Virus record (IMG/VR): IMGVR_UViG_3300050821_005740
Span: 1-51,940 of that record
Origin: a virus
Length of the DNA: 51,940 bases
Strand: one strand, 5' to 3'
Shown: positions 31,774-38,685 of the stretch, one piece after another
Numbering within the stretch: position 1 is the first letter of the stretch
How the letters are laid out: each line of letters begins with the position of its first letter
The notes under the pieces: model-generated
Database searches by the model: none
Seen by the model: the letters and a program-made list of their open reading frames with translations, nothing else
What the model was told of the DNA's origin: nothing
Position numbers and translations under genes: made by a program

Positions 31774-32154
31774 ATGAACCTGAATTTAATTCAGTCGCTC
31801 TCGGCATTATCAGGACTTATTACCGATGGCACCGTACTCTTTATTGCCATTATTGGAAGTTTTTTCCTTGTAAAAAGCGGGATAGGTAAAACTGTGAGTA
31901 AAGCAAACCAAGAGGCTATAACAGCACTTCAAGCAACAATTATAGCTTTACAGGCAGACCTATCAACAATGAGCAGGAAAATAGAGGAGGAAATAAAAAG
32001 AAATGCAAGACTAGATCAAACTATTGATACCATTTGTGCCGCATTAAAAATTAGAGGCATGGTTATCACCATTCAAGGTGAAATGATCCATGTCGAGGAC
32101 AGAAACGGGAAAACGACTACAACCCGTATACATGAGAAAGAGGATCATTCATGA
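31774..32154 (+). CDS. Single-helix membrane protein with coiled coil
   Basis: 126 aa. N-terminal membrane segment (TDGTVLFIAIIGSFFLVKSG), then a long coiled coil (ITALQATIIALQADLSTMSR) and a short C-terminal domain. Between the two holin-like genes, so a lysis accessory (antiholin or spanin-like) is plausible. Overlaps the next gene by 4 nt. Confidence 0.6.
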   Translation: MNLNLIQSLSALSGLITDGTVLFIAIIGSFFLVKSGIGKTVSKANQEAITALQATIIALQADLSTMSRKIEEEIKRNARLDQTIDTICAALKIRGMVITIQGEMIHVEDRNGKTTTTRIHEKEDHS

Positions 32155-32540
32155 ATGAGCAAATTATTCTTGCCCTTATGCCCTATGTTGTTCCTTCCCT
32201 GATAGGTCTCTGTGTGTACATCTATCATCAGGTCTTCCAAGCGTTGCCTGAAAAGCAGAGGGAAGCACTTGAGCAGTTAGCCGCTCCGGCTGTTCAGATG
32301 GTCGAGCAGATGTATGCAAACATCCCGCCAGATCAAAAGAAAGCAGCAGCTATCCATGCAATTGAGCTAGGATTCCAAGCATTCAAAATTCCTGCTCCAG
32401 ATGACGCTATCATCAATGCATTCATAGAAGCTGCTGTATTCGAAATGAACAGGCTCAAACCTTCAACGAACACACAGCAGATCCCCACCTTGCGAGGGGG
32501 AAGTATCGCAATAGACCTAACACAAAAGAAAGGCAACTAA
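32151..32540 (+). CDS. Second LLH-family holin-like protein
   Basis: 129 aa. Same plan as the 31.5-kb holin: one N-terminal membrane segment (MPYVVPSLIGLCVYIYHQVF), then LAAPAVQMVEQMYANIPPDQ and a late IINAFIEAAVFEMN. The extra C-terminal ~25 residues include T-L-R-G-G from a variant of the dispersed palindrome. Paralogous to the first holin. Confidence 0.72.
   Translation: MNEQIILALMPYVVPSLIGLCVYIYHQVFQALPEKQREALEQLAAPAVQMVEQMYANIPPDQKKAAAIHAIELGFQAFKIPAPDDAIINAFIEAAVFEMNRLKPSTNTQQIPTLRGGSIAIDLTQKKGN
32486..32499. repeat. Dispersed palindrome, variant copy
   Basis: CACCTTGCGAGGGG, encoding T-L-R-G near the C-terminus of the second holin. Confidence 0.7.
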
Positions 32541-32541
32541 A

Positions 32542-33291
32542 TTGACAAGACATCATTATGGATGTATTCCAGATTTAAAAGATCACAGAGATATTCGGTA
32601 CGCTATTCCCCATGGGCAAGTATTGCCCACATCGGTAGACTTGCGCCCACAAGACTCCCCAATTGAGGACCAGCTAGATCTCGGAGCTTGCACTTCATTT
32701 GCCAGTGGCGCGGCGTTCCGGTTTAACCTGAGAAAGCAAGGACTATCAGACTTTGTGATCAGCCACTTGTTTGAGTACTACAATTCTCGAGCAAAGAACG
32801 CGAAGTCGTCCGATAGTGGGGCAACAATTCGAGATGCGATTAAGGCGCTCAACACCTATGGGGTTTGCCCAGAGACCGAATGGCCGTACAATATATCGAC
32901 TTTTGCCAGCAAACCACCTACGAGGTGCTATACCGACGCCTTGAAAGATAGGGCTATCACCTACCTCCGTGTAAGTCAAAGCTTGACCATGATGAAGAGC
33001 TGCTTAGCGCAAGGCTTTCCGATAACAATCGGCATATCCGTCTATGAGTCATTCGAGAGTGATCAAGTTGCCAGCACGGGCATTGTGCCTATGCCAAGTC
33101 AGGATGAGCAAGTGCTCGGAGGCCATGCCTTGCTCGTAGTTGGCTACGACACAACAAAGCAATGGTTTATCGTGAGAAATAGCTGGGGTTCGTCATTTGG
33201 GGATAAGGGCTACGTGTACATCCCATTTGAGTACCTAGCAGATAAAGATTTAGCTAGCGATTTCTGGACTATTCGAACTATTGGATCCTAG
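32542..33291 (+). CDS. Papain-family (C1) cysteine peptidase
   Basis: 249 aa from TTG 32542, AAAGG upstream. The catalytic set of papain-like enzymes is visible: Q44 and C50 (EDQLDLGACTSFASG), H195 (GGHALLVVGYD) and N213 (VRNSWGSSFGDKGYVYIP). No signal peptide. The first ~30 residues are short for a propeptide. Placed directly after the holins, it may act in lysis or on structural or host proteins. Papain-type peptidases are rare in phage lysis modules. Confidence 0.9.
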   Translation: MTRHHYGCIPDLKDHRDIRYAIPHGQVLPTSVDLRPQDSPIEDQLDLGACTSFASGAAFRFNLRKQGLSDFVISHLFEYYNSRAKNAKSSDSGATIRDAIKALNTYGVCPETEWPYNISTFASKPPTRCYTDALKDRAITYLRVSQSLTMMKSCLAQGFPITIGISVYESFESDQVASTGIVPMPSQDEQVLGGHALLVVGYDTTKQWFIVRNSWGSSFGDKGYVYIPFEYLADKDLASDFWTIRTIGS

Positions 33292-33330
33292 CATTATTCT
33301 TGTGTAGCAAATTAGAACGTTTGTATTCCT

Positions 33331-33344
33331 CCCCTTGCAAGGGG
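33331..33344. repeat. Dispersed palindrome copy, intergenic
   Basis: Exact CCCCTTGCAAGGGG upstream of the second recombinase. Its TTGCAA is the candidate -35 box of a promoter. Confidence 0.85.
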
Positions 33345-33364
33345 GTTATCCTTTCTGGTATAGT
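33335..33364 (+). promoter_or_regulatory. Candidate promoter of the second recombinase
   Basis: TTGCAA (33335-33340, inside the dispersed palindrome), 18-nt spacer, TATAGT (33359-33364). Transcription would start near 33371, after the left arm of the inverted repeat 33347-33414. Confidence 0.45.
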
Positions 33365-33414
33365 GAATGCAGAATAAGACGAATTATCTTGTGTTCAAAC
33401 AACCAGAAAGGATA
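33347..33414 (+). promoter_or_regulatory. 13-bp inverted repeat sequestering a ribosome-binding site
   Basis: TATCCTTTCTGGT (33347-33359) and ACCAGAAAGGATA (33402-33414), perfect complements 42 nt apart. The right arm carries the AAAGGA of the second recombinase (ATG 33420). Read-through RNA from the lysis genes would contain both arms and mask the site, while RNA from the promoter at 33335 would lack the left arm. Confidence 0.6.
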
Positions 33415-33419
33415 GGTTT

Positions 33420-34316
33420 ATGCAGTCGGTTATTAGCTATCATGAGGTAAGACTCATGCAAGAAACAGGTGAAACACTTTTTATTCACATACCGTATGAT
33501 GCAGACTTTATAAAGTTATGGTTACATGGGAAGAGTTATAATACTCAAACGGCATATCTGTTAGATATCCAGAGATTATATGATTTAACTGGCAAGTCTT
33601 TGCGTGAATTAACTCTTGATGACTTCCAAGGTTTTGCTGATAATCTTTATCATCTAAAGCGTTCTTCACGTGCTCGCATTATGGCTAGTGTTAAAAGTGC
33701 TTTATCATTTGGACTAAAAATAGGATATCTACAAGTAAATGTGGGATCTGCTGTGGAGTTGCCCAAATTGGAGAACAAGCTAGCAGAGCGAATACTCAGT
33801 GAACAGCAGATAGCAAAAATGTTTGCACTGGAGGACAACCCGCGTAACCATGCAATACTGATACTGCTCTATCGGGCAGGACTCCGAGTCTCTGAATTGT
33901 GTGATTTAACATGGAGAAATTTACAAGAACGTGATGAAGCTGGTCAGATTGCAGTGTTCGGGAAGGGAAAAAAGACTAGGCATGTTTTACTTGATCCTTC
34001 TACTTGGCAAGAGGTTACAAGTCTGAAGATTGAGAAAGCTGGTCCTGATGATTATGTGTTTCAATCCAGAAAGGGCAAGTCTCGACTAGATGAGAGCACA
34101 ATCCATCGAATTGTTGCCAGTGCATCAAAGCGGGCGGGTATCACTGGGAAAGTTTCCCCTCACTGGATGAGACATGCTCACGCTACCCATGCTCTAGAAA
34201 GAGGAGCTCCAATAACATTGGTACAGGCGACACTAGGGCATGAGAGCATGGAGACAACTGCCAAGTATACCCATGTCCGGCCAAACGCTAGTAGTAGTCA
34301 ATTCTTAGGAATTTAG
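33420..34316 (+). CDS. Second tyrosine recombinase (XerC/D-like)
   Basis: 298 aa. N-terminal core-binding region (LWLHGKSYNTQTAYLLDIQR) and catalytic set R156 (AGLRVSE), H248-x-x-R251 (HWMRHAHATH), H274 (LGHES) and Y283 (AKYTHV). Length and sequence are Xer-like, unlike the 368-aa integrase at 0.1 kb. Possible roles: resolution of phage multimers, inversion or mobility of a cassette, or a second integration system. The last plus-strand gene before the strand switch. Confidence 0.9.
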   Translation: MQSVISYHEVRLMQETGETLFIHIPYDADFIKLWLHGKSYNTQTAYLLDIQRLYDLTGKSLRELTLDDFQGFADNLYHLKRSSRARIMASVKSALSFGLKIGYLQVNVGSAVELPKLENKLAERILSEQQIAKMFALEDNPRNHAILILLYRAGLRVSELCDLTWRNLQERDEAGQIAVFGKGKKTRHVLLDPSTWQEVTSLKIEKAGPDDYVFQSRKGKSRLDESTIHRIVASASKRAGITGKVSPHWMRHAHATHALERGAPITLVQATLGHESMETTAKYTHVRPNASSSQFLGI

Positions 34317-34611
34317 GCAAAAAGAAAGGGCAGTTGTGGAACTGCGGCAAAATACACATGCACTTTCCAATTTGCCCAATACTTCCCACCGTTACAAGCT
34401 ATCATAGGCTTCACCAGAAGGCCGAGAAATGGCTTTGCATGATGAAAACGAATATTTGTACCTCTCTCAAATATGCCCCTATTTGGCACTGAGAAGCAAA
34501 ATTTGTAATTGGACAACGAAATAGGCAGACTAACACGTTGCTAGCCTGCCTACTCCGATTAAATAAGCCATATTTTATTGTAGAGACACTATTGCCTCAA
34601 GAAGAGTATAG
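34317..34611. other. Intergenic region with small hairpins
   Basis: No gene supported. A 67-codon minus-strand frame exists but lacks a ribosome-binding site and a clear start. Hairpins: GCAGTT-GTGG-AACTGC (34330-34345), and AGGCAG (34523-34528) with CTGCCT (34546-34551). They probably help end the converging transcripts. Confidence 0.4.
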
Positions 34612-34650
34612 CAATAAAAAAGAGGGCAGTCAATAACGAGACATGCCCTC
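34612..34650 (-). terminator. Intrinsic terminator, minus strand
   Basis: On the minus strand GAGGGCA, 15-nt loop, TGCCCTC, then six T. It ends the small gene at 34657. A near copy of the hairpin lies at 34921-34950. Confidence 0.75.
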
Positions 34651-34656
34651 AAGTAT

Positions 34657-34878
34657 CTATCTGGAGAATTGTTCTATAGGGATATCAATGTGAGGCTTCA
34701 TTGCGAGTGGCAGAGTAACAATTCCCATGCTGCTTATTGTCCAGCATGTTACAATGCCTCCGATTTTCAATTTTACTTGTTCTTCAATTACAGTGTTCAT
34801 TGATCCATCATAATTCCTTTGATAGCCAATACATTTTTGACTAACAACACTCTCAATTTGACCTATGAAATCTACCAT
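34657..34878 (-). CDS. Small hypothetical protein (moron-like)
   Basis: 73 aa, AAAGGG 8 nt upstream. Beta-rich (VKLKIGGIVTCWTISSMGIV). No family recognised. It has its own terminator and a TATAAT box, and it is flanked by two near-identical hairpins, the layout of an independently expressed moron. Confidence 0.65.
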   Translation of the reverse strand: MVDFIGQIESVVSQKCIGYQRNYDGSMNTVIEEQVKLKIGGIVTCWTISSMGIVTLPLAMKPHIDIPIEQFSR

Positions 34879-34910
34879 CTGGCTGCCCTTTCTTTACTAG
34901 ACTACTCTCA

Positions 34911-34950
34911 ATTATACAATGAGGGCAGTCCTGTTTGTAGACATGCCCTC
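34911..34950 (-). promoter_or_regulatory. TATAAT box with duplicated hairpin
   Basis: On the minus strand TATAAT (34916-34911) follows a GAGGGCA...TGCCCTC hairpin (34921-34950). The -35 match is poor (TACAAA). The hairpin and the following AAGTATC duplicate the terminator hairpin at 34622-34650. Confidence 0.45.
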
Positions 34951-34956
34951 AAGTAT

Positions 34957-34970
34957 CCCCTTGCGAGGTG
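34957..34970. repeat. Dispersed palindrome, variant copy
   Basis: CCCCTTGCGAGGTG, intergenic. Confidence 0.65.
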
Positions 34971-34986
34971 GATTATTCCTTTGCTT

Positions 34987-35151
34987 TTAGGGTTTCAGGA
35001 ATACATAACTCCAACGTTTTCTTGAGGGACTTAGTTCCATCCCTCTGTAGCAGTGATAAAGATTATGCGCTTCTTCTGAATAGCCTTCAAGCCATTTCAT
35101 AACGTCTTCATCTGTTTGGGGACTTGGATCACCAGCACTATGAAAGTACAT
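34987..35151 (-). CDS. Small hypothetical protein
   Basis: 54 aa from ATG 35151, chosen because GGAGGG lies 9 nt upstream. Helical and acidic in the middle (TDEDVMKWLEGYSEEAHNLY). No family recognised. Overlaps the next minus-strand gene by 14 nt. Confidence 0.6.
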   Translation of the reverse strand: MYFHSAGDPSPQTDEDVMKWLEGYSEEAHNLYHCYRGMELSPSRKRWSYVFLKP

Positions 35152-35482
35152 TTTTCTTTTCCCTCCGCTTAGTGATGAGCTGCTTCCATTCCCGTGTGAG
35201 ACGGTCATAATTTTGAGAGTCTTTTTCTGTCAATCTTTCACTATCCGCAAGCTTGACGCTAAACCCATGCTCGGCCGACAGATCAAACAGCTCTTGATCG
35301 GTTTGCGCATGTGGGAAAAGCTTTTTGAGCGTGTACCAATAGTCCCGAATGTCTTCAGATTGACCCAGTACACAATGACACGACTCCATAAGGTCAAGAA
35401 AATCAAGGTCTTGACGCTCTTCCCACTCTGGTATGTTCTCATCTAGTAAAGCCGCGCCCGCTTTAATCTCTTCATTAAACAT
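35138..35482 (-). CDS. Hypothetical protein downstream of csrA
   Basis: 114 aa, AAGGAGG 6 nt upstream, overlapping the csrA stop by 8 nt and so co-translated with it. Acidic and helical ([20 protein letters not shown], then [16 protein letters not shown]). No resemblance to FliW, the usual CsrA antagonist, was seen. It may still be a functional partner because of the overlap. Confidence 0.65.
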   Translation of the reverse strand: MFNEEIKAGAALLDENIPEWEERQDLDFLDLMESCHCVLGQSEDIRDYWYTLKKLFPHAQTDQELFDLSAEHGFSVKLADSERLTEKDSQNYDRLTREWKQLITKRREKKNVLS

Positions 35483-35642
35483 TCTGAACCTCCTTGTCTG
35501 CTATTTCTTCCCTGACAATGTGAATATTGTCAGGCGCTTCAATCCCAATTTTGACTCTTTCACCTTCTATTGAGAGAATTGTCACCTTAATATCTCTATC
35601 AATAATGATAGACTCACCAGCTTTGCGTCTCAGTACTAACAT
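35475..35642 (-). CDS. csrA: CsrA-type RNA-binding translational regulator
   Basis: 55 aa from ATG 35642 (AAAGGA 8 nt upstream). The sequence [20 protein letters not shown], then [17 protein letters not shown], then HIVREEI covers the whole CsrA fold, including the N-terminal LVLxRK and the VxREEI RNA-contact strand. CsrA dimers bind A-N-GGA in mRNA leaders and block or change translation. A phage-borne copy could reprogram host or phage mRNAs. Several genes in this window carry AAAGGATA ribosome-binding sites that resemble CsrA sites. Confidence 0.93.
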   Translation of the reverse strand: MLVLRRKAGESIIIDRDIKVTILSIEGERVKIGIEAPDNIHIVREEIADKEVQNV

Positions 35643-35662
35643 TGCTTGATTCCTTTCTGTTT

Positions 35663-35710
35663 CTACTTTCAAAAGTAGTGTATACTAGTCATAAATACCC
35701 ACCGGAGCAA
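35663..35710 (-). promoter_or_regulatory. Divergent promoter/operator between csrA and the 35.7-kb gene
   Basis: Minus strand TTGCTC (35710-35705), 17-nt spacer, TAGTAT. On the plus strand TATACT (35681-35686) faces the other gene. The shared GACTAGTAT motif lies over both -10 boxes, and an inverted repeat CTACTTT-CA-AAAGTAG (35663-35678) lies in the csrA leader. Confidence 0.5.
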
Positions 35711-35715
35711 GGACT

Positions 35716-36012
35716 ATGGCTTTACAAATGAAGAAGGCCCTTCCATTCGATAAGGAAACGGTATCCACTGCTTTGTCGAGAATGGATACGGAAGTTGTCC
35801 CCATTGTCACCTTGCCAGAGGCTCCAGAACAATCCTCCTTGCAAGGGGTAAGACTACCACGTCTCAGCGTCCATTCATCTTGGATACCCGTGCTCATTTC
35901 ATTGTCTGGTCTCTGTGTGCTCATGCTCTTGTCCTTTGCTTTCTACACGTTCATGATTGTATTCATCTTACTGGGAAGCCTGCTCGGACATGTGGGTCAG
36001 ATCCTACGGTAG
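35716..36012 (+). CDS. Two-helix membrane protein
   Basis: 98 aa, GGAGCAAGGA upstream. Soluble N-terminal ~50 residues (with S-L-Q-G from a dispersed palindrome), then two hydrophobic segments, about 56-75 and 78-94. The only plus-strand gene in this minus-strand block. Function unknown; lysogenic or membrane-exclusion role possible. Confidence 0.6.
   Translation: MALQMKKALPFDKETVSTALSRMDTEVVPIVTLPEAPEQSSLQGVRLPRLSVHSSWIPVLISLSGLCVLMLLSFAFYTFMIVFILLGSLLGHVGQILR
35835..35848. repeat. Dispersed palindrome copy in membrane-protein gene
   Basis: CTCCTTGCAAGGGG, encoding S-L-Q-G just before the membrane segments. Confidence 0.8.
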
Positions 36013-36111
36013 TCTGTCCTGTATCCACATGCCAAGGGCTGATAAGATGACAACCAGGAAACACAGTCCTACGATCACGACATAGACGTTGCTGGCATTC
36101 ACAAAACCCAT
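36004..36111 (-). CDS. Single-helix micro-membrane protein
   Basis: 35 aa (MGFVNASNVYVVIVGLCFLV, then VILSALGMWIQDRLP), with GGAGGAGG 6 nt upstream. One membrane helix. It overlaps the end of the convergent plus-strand gene by 9 nt and the end of the upstream minus-strand gene by 13 nt. Function unknown. Confidence 0.65.
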   Translation of the reverse strand: MGFVNASNVYVVIVGLCFLVVILSALGMWIQDRLP

Positions 36112-36614
36112 GACACACCTCCTCCAAGTCCTCGACACATGATGTCATAGTCAACGTGATGGGTTGTTTCGTACTTGTACGGAATACGTATTCCGCTCTT
36201 GTGGTAGTAGTGATTTAAACGTGACTCAGGCACTCTGAAAGGCGAGAGAACTATATCCACTGGATACGCTTGTGTGTGCTGGCGGAAGAGCTCTACAGCT
36301 TCATAAACAAGGTCAGATGTACGAGCATAGATGTCCGAAACTTTTAAGCACATCCGCCCGTTTTCATCCTTCCAGAAAAACGGAAGAGACTTTTCGATTA
36401 TGTCAGGCTTTGCAACTGGGATTAATGTGGTCTTTTGATTATGAATGTTGATTTTTCTGGTGTACTCCGCTTGCTCTCTTTTCTTCTTCCTCTCTTCGTA
36501 TCGAATATCTTCCAGCAAAAGACCTCCTGTGTTCTTACGATGCATATACATCAGAAAAGCGTGTGGGTTCCAGCCTTGACGAACGGCATGGTAAAGCTCA
36601 TTCGGTTGGATCAT
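36099..36614 (-). CDS. Hypothetical protein
   Basis: 171 aa. Basic helical region (YEERKKKREQAEYTRKINIH) and a C-terminal domain with His residues (SRLNHYYHKSGIRIP, then TTHHVDYDIM). No family recognised. Overlaps the next upstream gene by 4 nt, so part of one operon from ~39.4 kb. Confidence 0.65.
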   Translation of the reverse strand: MIQPNELYHAVRQGWNPHAFLMYMHRKNTGGLLLEDIRYEERKKKREQAEYTRKINIHNQKTTLIPVAKPDIIEKSLPFFWKDENGRMCLKVSDIYARTSDLVYEAVELFRQHTQAYPVDIVLSPFRVPESRLNHYYHKSGIRIPYKYETTHHVDYDIMCRGLGGGVSWVL

Positions 36615-37237
36615 GATTGGGGCTCCTCTCCAAGAAGCTGGGCAGTTTGCCTGAATATTTCGTGATGTCTTGCATAATGCTCAGAATCATCGTCAAGTGC
36701 ATCAATCTGATAATAATGTCTCCACTCTCTCACCAGATTTTCAAGAGCATCGATACGCTTGCCCTGGTCCGTGATATTTGAGGCCATGGCTACACCAGCC
36801 TCTTGCATGGTCTCAAGTTTTTCTTCAAGGTCTGCATTCTCGTCAATGAGATTGTCAATTTGGCTAAAGCAAGCTCTTTTCTCTTTCTCAAGAATATCAA
36901 TGCGACCCTCTTGCACTTGAAACATTTCAAGAAGCTTTTCTACACGGATTTTCGGGTCGCTGATAAGCGATGCATGAGCTATTTGGGTATCCCCTTGCAA
37001 GGTGGTAGCAGGTTCGAGCGTGCCCGTCTCTGCAAAGGCTTGCAAGTAGGGCAAGAGAGATTTGATGTCCTCTTGCAAGAACTTGAAATAATCGCTATCA
37101 GTATCAATGAATAGAACTTTTGTTCCCTTCCCTTGTTTTGAGTGCTCTTCTACCCATAAACGTAAGTCGCTTGCTGATTGATCAGTAAATTCAATCATTC
37201 GATCCAATGAATCTGTTTTAACCTCTTTAATCTCCAT
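36611..37237 (-). CDS. Coiled-coil hypothetical protein
   Basis: 208 aa. N-terminal globular ~75 residues, then a linker with T-L-Q-G-D from a dispersed palindrome, then a coiled coil (about 105-165: FQVQEGRIDILEKEKRACFS onward) and a C-terminal acidic part. No family recognised. Stop-start overlaps with both neighbours. Confidence 0.65.
   Translation of the reverse strand: MEIKEVKTDSLDRMIEFTDQSASDLRLWVEEHSKQGKGTKVLFIDTDSDYFKFLQEDIKSLLPYLQAFAETGTLEPATTLQGDTQIAHASLISDPKIRVEKLLEMFQVQEGRIDILEKEKRACFSQIDNLIDENADLEEKLETMQEAGVAMASNITDQGKRIDALENLVREWRHYYQIDALDDDSEHYARHHEIFRQTAQLLGEEPQS
36991..37004. repeat. Dispersed palindrome copy in coiled-coil gene
   Basis: CCCCTTGCAAGGTG(G); on the coding (minus) strand it reads CCACCTTGCAAGGGG and encodes T-L-Q-G at a domain linker. 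Confidence 0.8.
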
Positions 37238-37671
37238 TATTCCTTCTCTCCGTTCTGTTTCAAAACTTCAGCTTGTTCTGGCAAAAGTGGGATGCGGGCC
37301 AGTGTTGGAATGCCCTCCTCAACACTAAACAAGACCGCTTTATACGTCTCCCCAAGCGGCATGAGATGCTTTACCACATGATCTTCCGGATCTCCTACCA
37401 CCACAAAGGTATGGGTGATTTCACTGAGATCCAAGCCGTTTGGAAGCTTAAACCCATCATACTCACCAGGAATGCATTCACGAATAAACGCGCATGTGCT
37501 CTTTTCAATGATGCTACGTAAATCCTCTAGAAAAACCTGATAGCCTTTGTCTGCATGTGTTGCAATAGAGATGCGCCCATTCTCCAATGTAGGCATATCA
37601 TCATCCTGCTCTACAACTTTCTTAATCTCCAGAGAATTGCCTTTGCGCACAAATGATCGGTTCGATTTCAT
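37237..37671 (-). CDS. Hypothetical protein
   Basis: 144 aa from ATG 37671, chosen for GAAAGGATA 9 nt upstream. Mixed alpha/beta globular protein (GRISIATHADKGYQVFLEDL, then THTFVVVGDPEDHVVKHLMP). No family recognised. Part of the minus-strand early operon. Confidence 0.65.
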   Translation of the reverse strand: MKSNRSFVRKGNSLEIKKVVEQDDDMPTLENGRISIATHADKGYQVFLEDLRSIIEKSTCAFIRECIPGEYDGFKLPNGLDLSEITHTFVVVGDPEDHVVKHLMPLGETYKAVLFSVEEGIPTLARIPLLPEQAEVLKQNGEKE

Positions 37672-37675
37672 GATG

Positions 37676-37879
37676 TTATCCTTTCTTGAACTTACGTACT
37701 CTCTTGCATGCCTCTTCAAAACTAATATCAATCTTCTGCTCTTTCAATCTCTTCTGAAGGATGAATGCGACGTGCCCAATACTTGGGCGGATAATCATCC
37801 ATGCCATTGGAGGATCTTGAGCAATCCCATTAATGCATTCATTGATAGCTTTTGTCCGCTTGGTTTGGAAGCAAAGCAT
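37676..37879 (-). CDS. Small hypothetical protein
   Basis: 67 aa, GGAAAGGATA 9 nt upstream. Basic and helical C-terminus (LKEQKIDISFEEACKRVRKF), which may bind nucleic acid. No family recognised. Confidence 0.6.
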   Translation of the reverse strand: MLCFQTKRTKAINECINGIAQDPPMAWMIIRPSIGHVAFILQKRLKEQKIDISFEEACKRVRKFKKG

Positions 37880-37885
37880 TGCAGT

Positions 37886-38623
37886 TTATCCTTTCCTGGT
37901 AAAGCAGCACTGACAGCTCAAACATTTTTCAGCATTCCTGTCTTTTTGCGTCTTACAAATTCTCTCCGGTAACTCTTGCTTTGTCTCCAACTTGTGCAAA
38001 GCGACTCTGAATTGACGTATCCTATCCAAGTAAGGTTGTACAAGCTCCTTGTCATACTCCACACACCACACCTTGATCTGTTGCGTATTCTTGTTCTCAA
38101 CTAGGACGAGACCATGCTTTAACCCGAGTAGGTGCATATACAGATTGCACTGGTTTGTAGCATCCGCCGGAGCTGGCCCTGACTCATCCATTTTGTCAAA
38201 GGTTTCAGCTTTATACCCTTTGATTTCAACCACCATGTTTTCCCCTTCTACCTCGAGGATTGCATCTGGAGAAAACCAGAGAAGCCGCGTGTCGTCGTAG
38301 TGGCTATAGTCAAGCTCTGGATTGTCGTTAAAAAACACGACTTTTCCGTACTTCAGAAAAAGATCCTGGTATTTCCCATGAATCATCCACCCGTGTTTGA
38401 AACGGGCGTTCATCTCGGTATCCCAAGACTTGGTAGTTGGCCGGACACATTCACTGGGATAGTGAGCTGCTAGGACAAGCTGACGCATGCAAAAGGAGTG
38501 ATCAGGCGCGAGGATGTTGCTAGCGTGAGGAAAGCCTGTACGGAGCGGCTTATCCTCGTTCCAAGAATTGAACATTTGCAGAACATCTTGCTTGAAAAGC
38601 GCGGCAACGGTTCGAGGGTTCAT
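37886..38623 (-). CDS. Cas4/RecB-like PD-(D/E)XK nuclease with cysteine cluster
   Basis: 245 aa from ATG 38623 (GAAAGGATA upstream). Nuclease motifs: D120 (FSPDAILEV), E133-x-K135 (MVVEIKG) and the Q158-x3-Y162 helix (NQCNLYMH). Cys45 (HSFCMRQ) plus C223, C234, C237 and C239/C240 near the C-terminus match the Fe-S-cluster layout of Cas4/AddB-type exonucleases. Lies next to an ssDNA-binding-like protein and an SF2 helicase, so a role in replication or recombination, processing DNA ends, is likely. Confidence 0.85.
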   Translation of the reverse strand: MNPRTVAALFKQDVLQMFNSWNEDKPLRTGFPHASNILAPDHSFCMRQLVLAAHYPSECVRPTTKSWDTEMNARFKHGWMIHGKYQDLFLKYGKVVFFNDNPELDYSHYDDTRLLWFSPDAILEVEGENMVVEIKGYKAETFDKMDESGPAPADATNQCNLYMHLLGLKHGLVLVENKNTQQIKVWCVEYDKELVQPYLDRIRQFRVALHKLETKQELPERICKTQKDRNAEKCLSCQCCFTRKG

Positions 38624-38630
38624 TTCTATC

Positions 38631-38673
38631 CTTTCAAAAAGAAAGGGCAAGAAGACAGTAAACCTTCTTGCCC
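38631..38673 (-). terminator. Intrinsic terminator, minus strand
   Basis: On the minus strand GGGCAAGAAG, 9-nt loop, CTTCTTGCCC, then TTTCTTTTTG. Lies between the ssDNA-binding-like gene and the nuclease gene, so it would make the downstream genes less expressed. Confidence 0.8.
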
Positions 38674-38685
38674 AAACTACAAAAA

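Noticed and set aside
34313-34516. 67-codon minus-strand ORF after the second recombinase
   Set aside because: TTG start without a ribosome-binding site; overlaps the recombinase stop; no conserved pattern.
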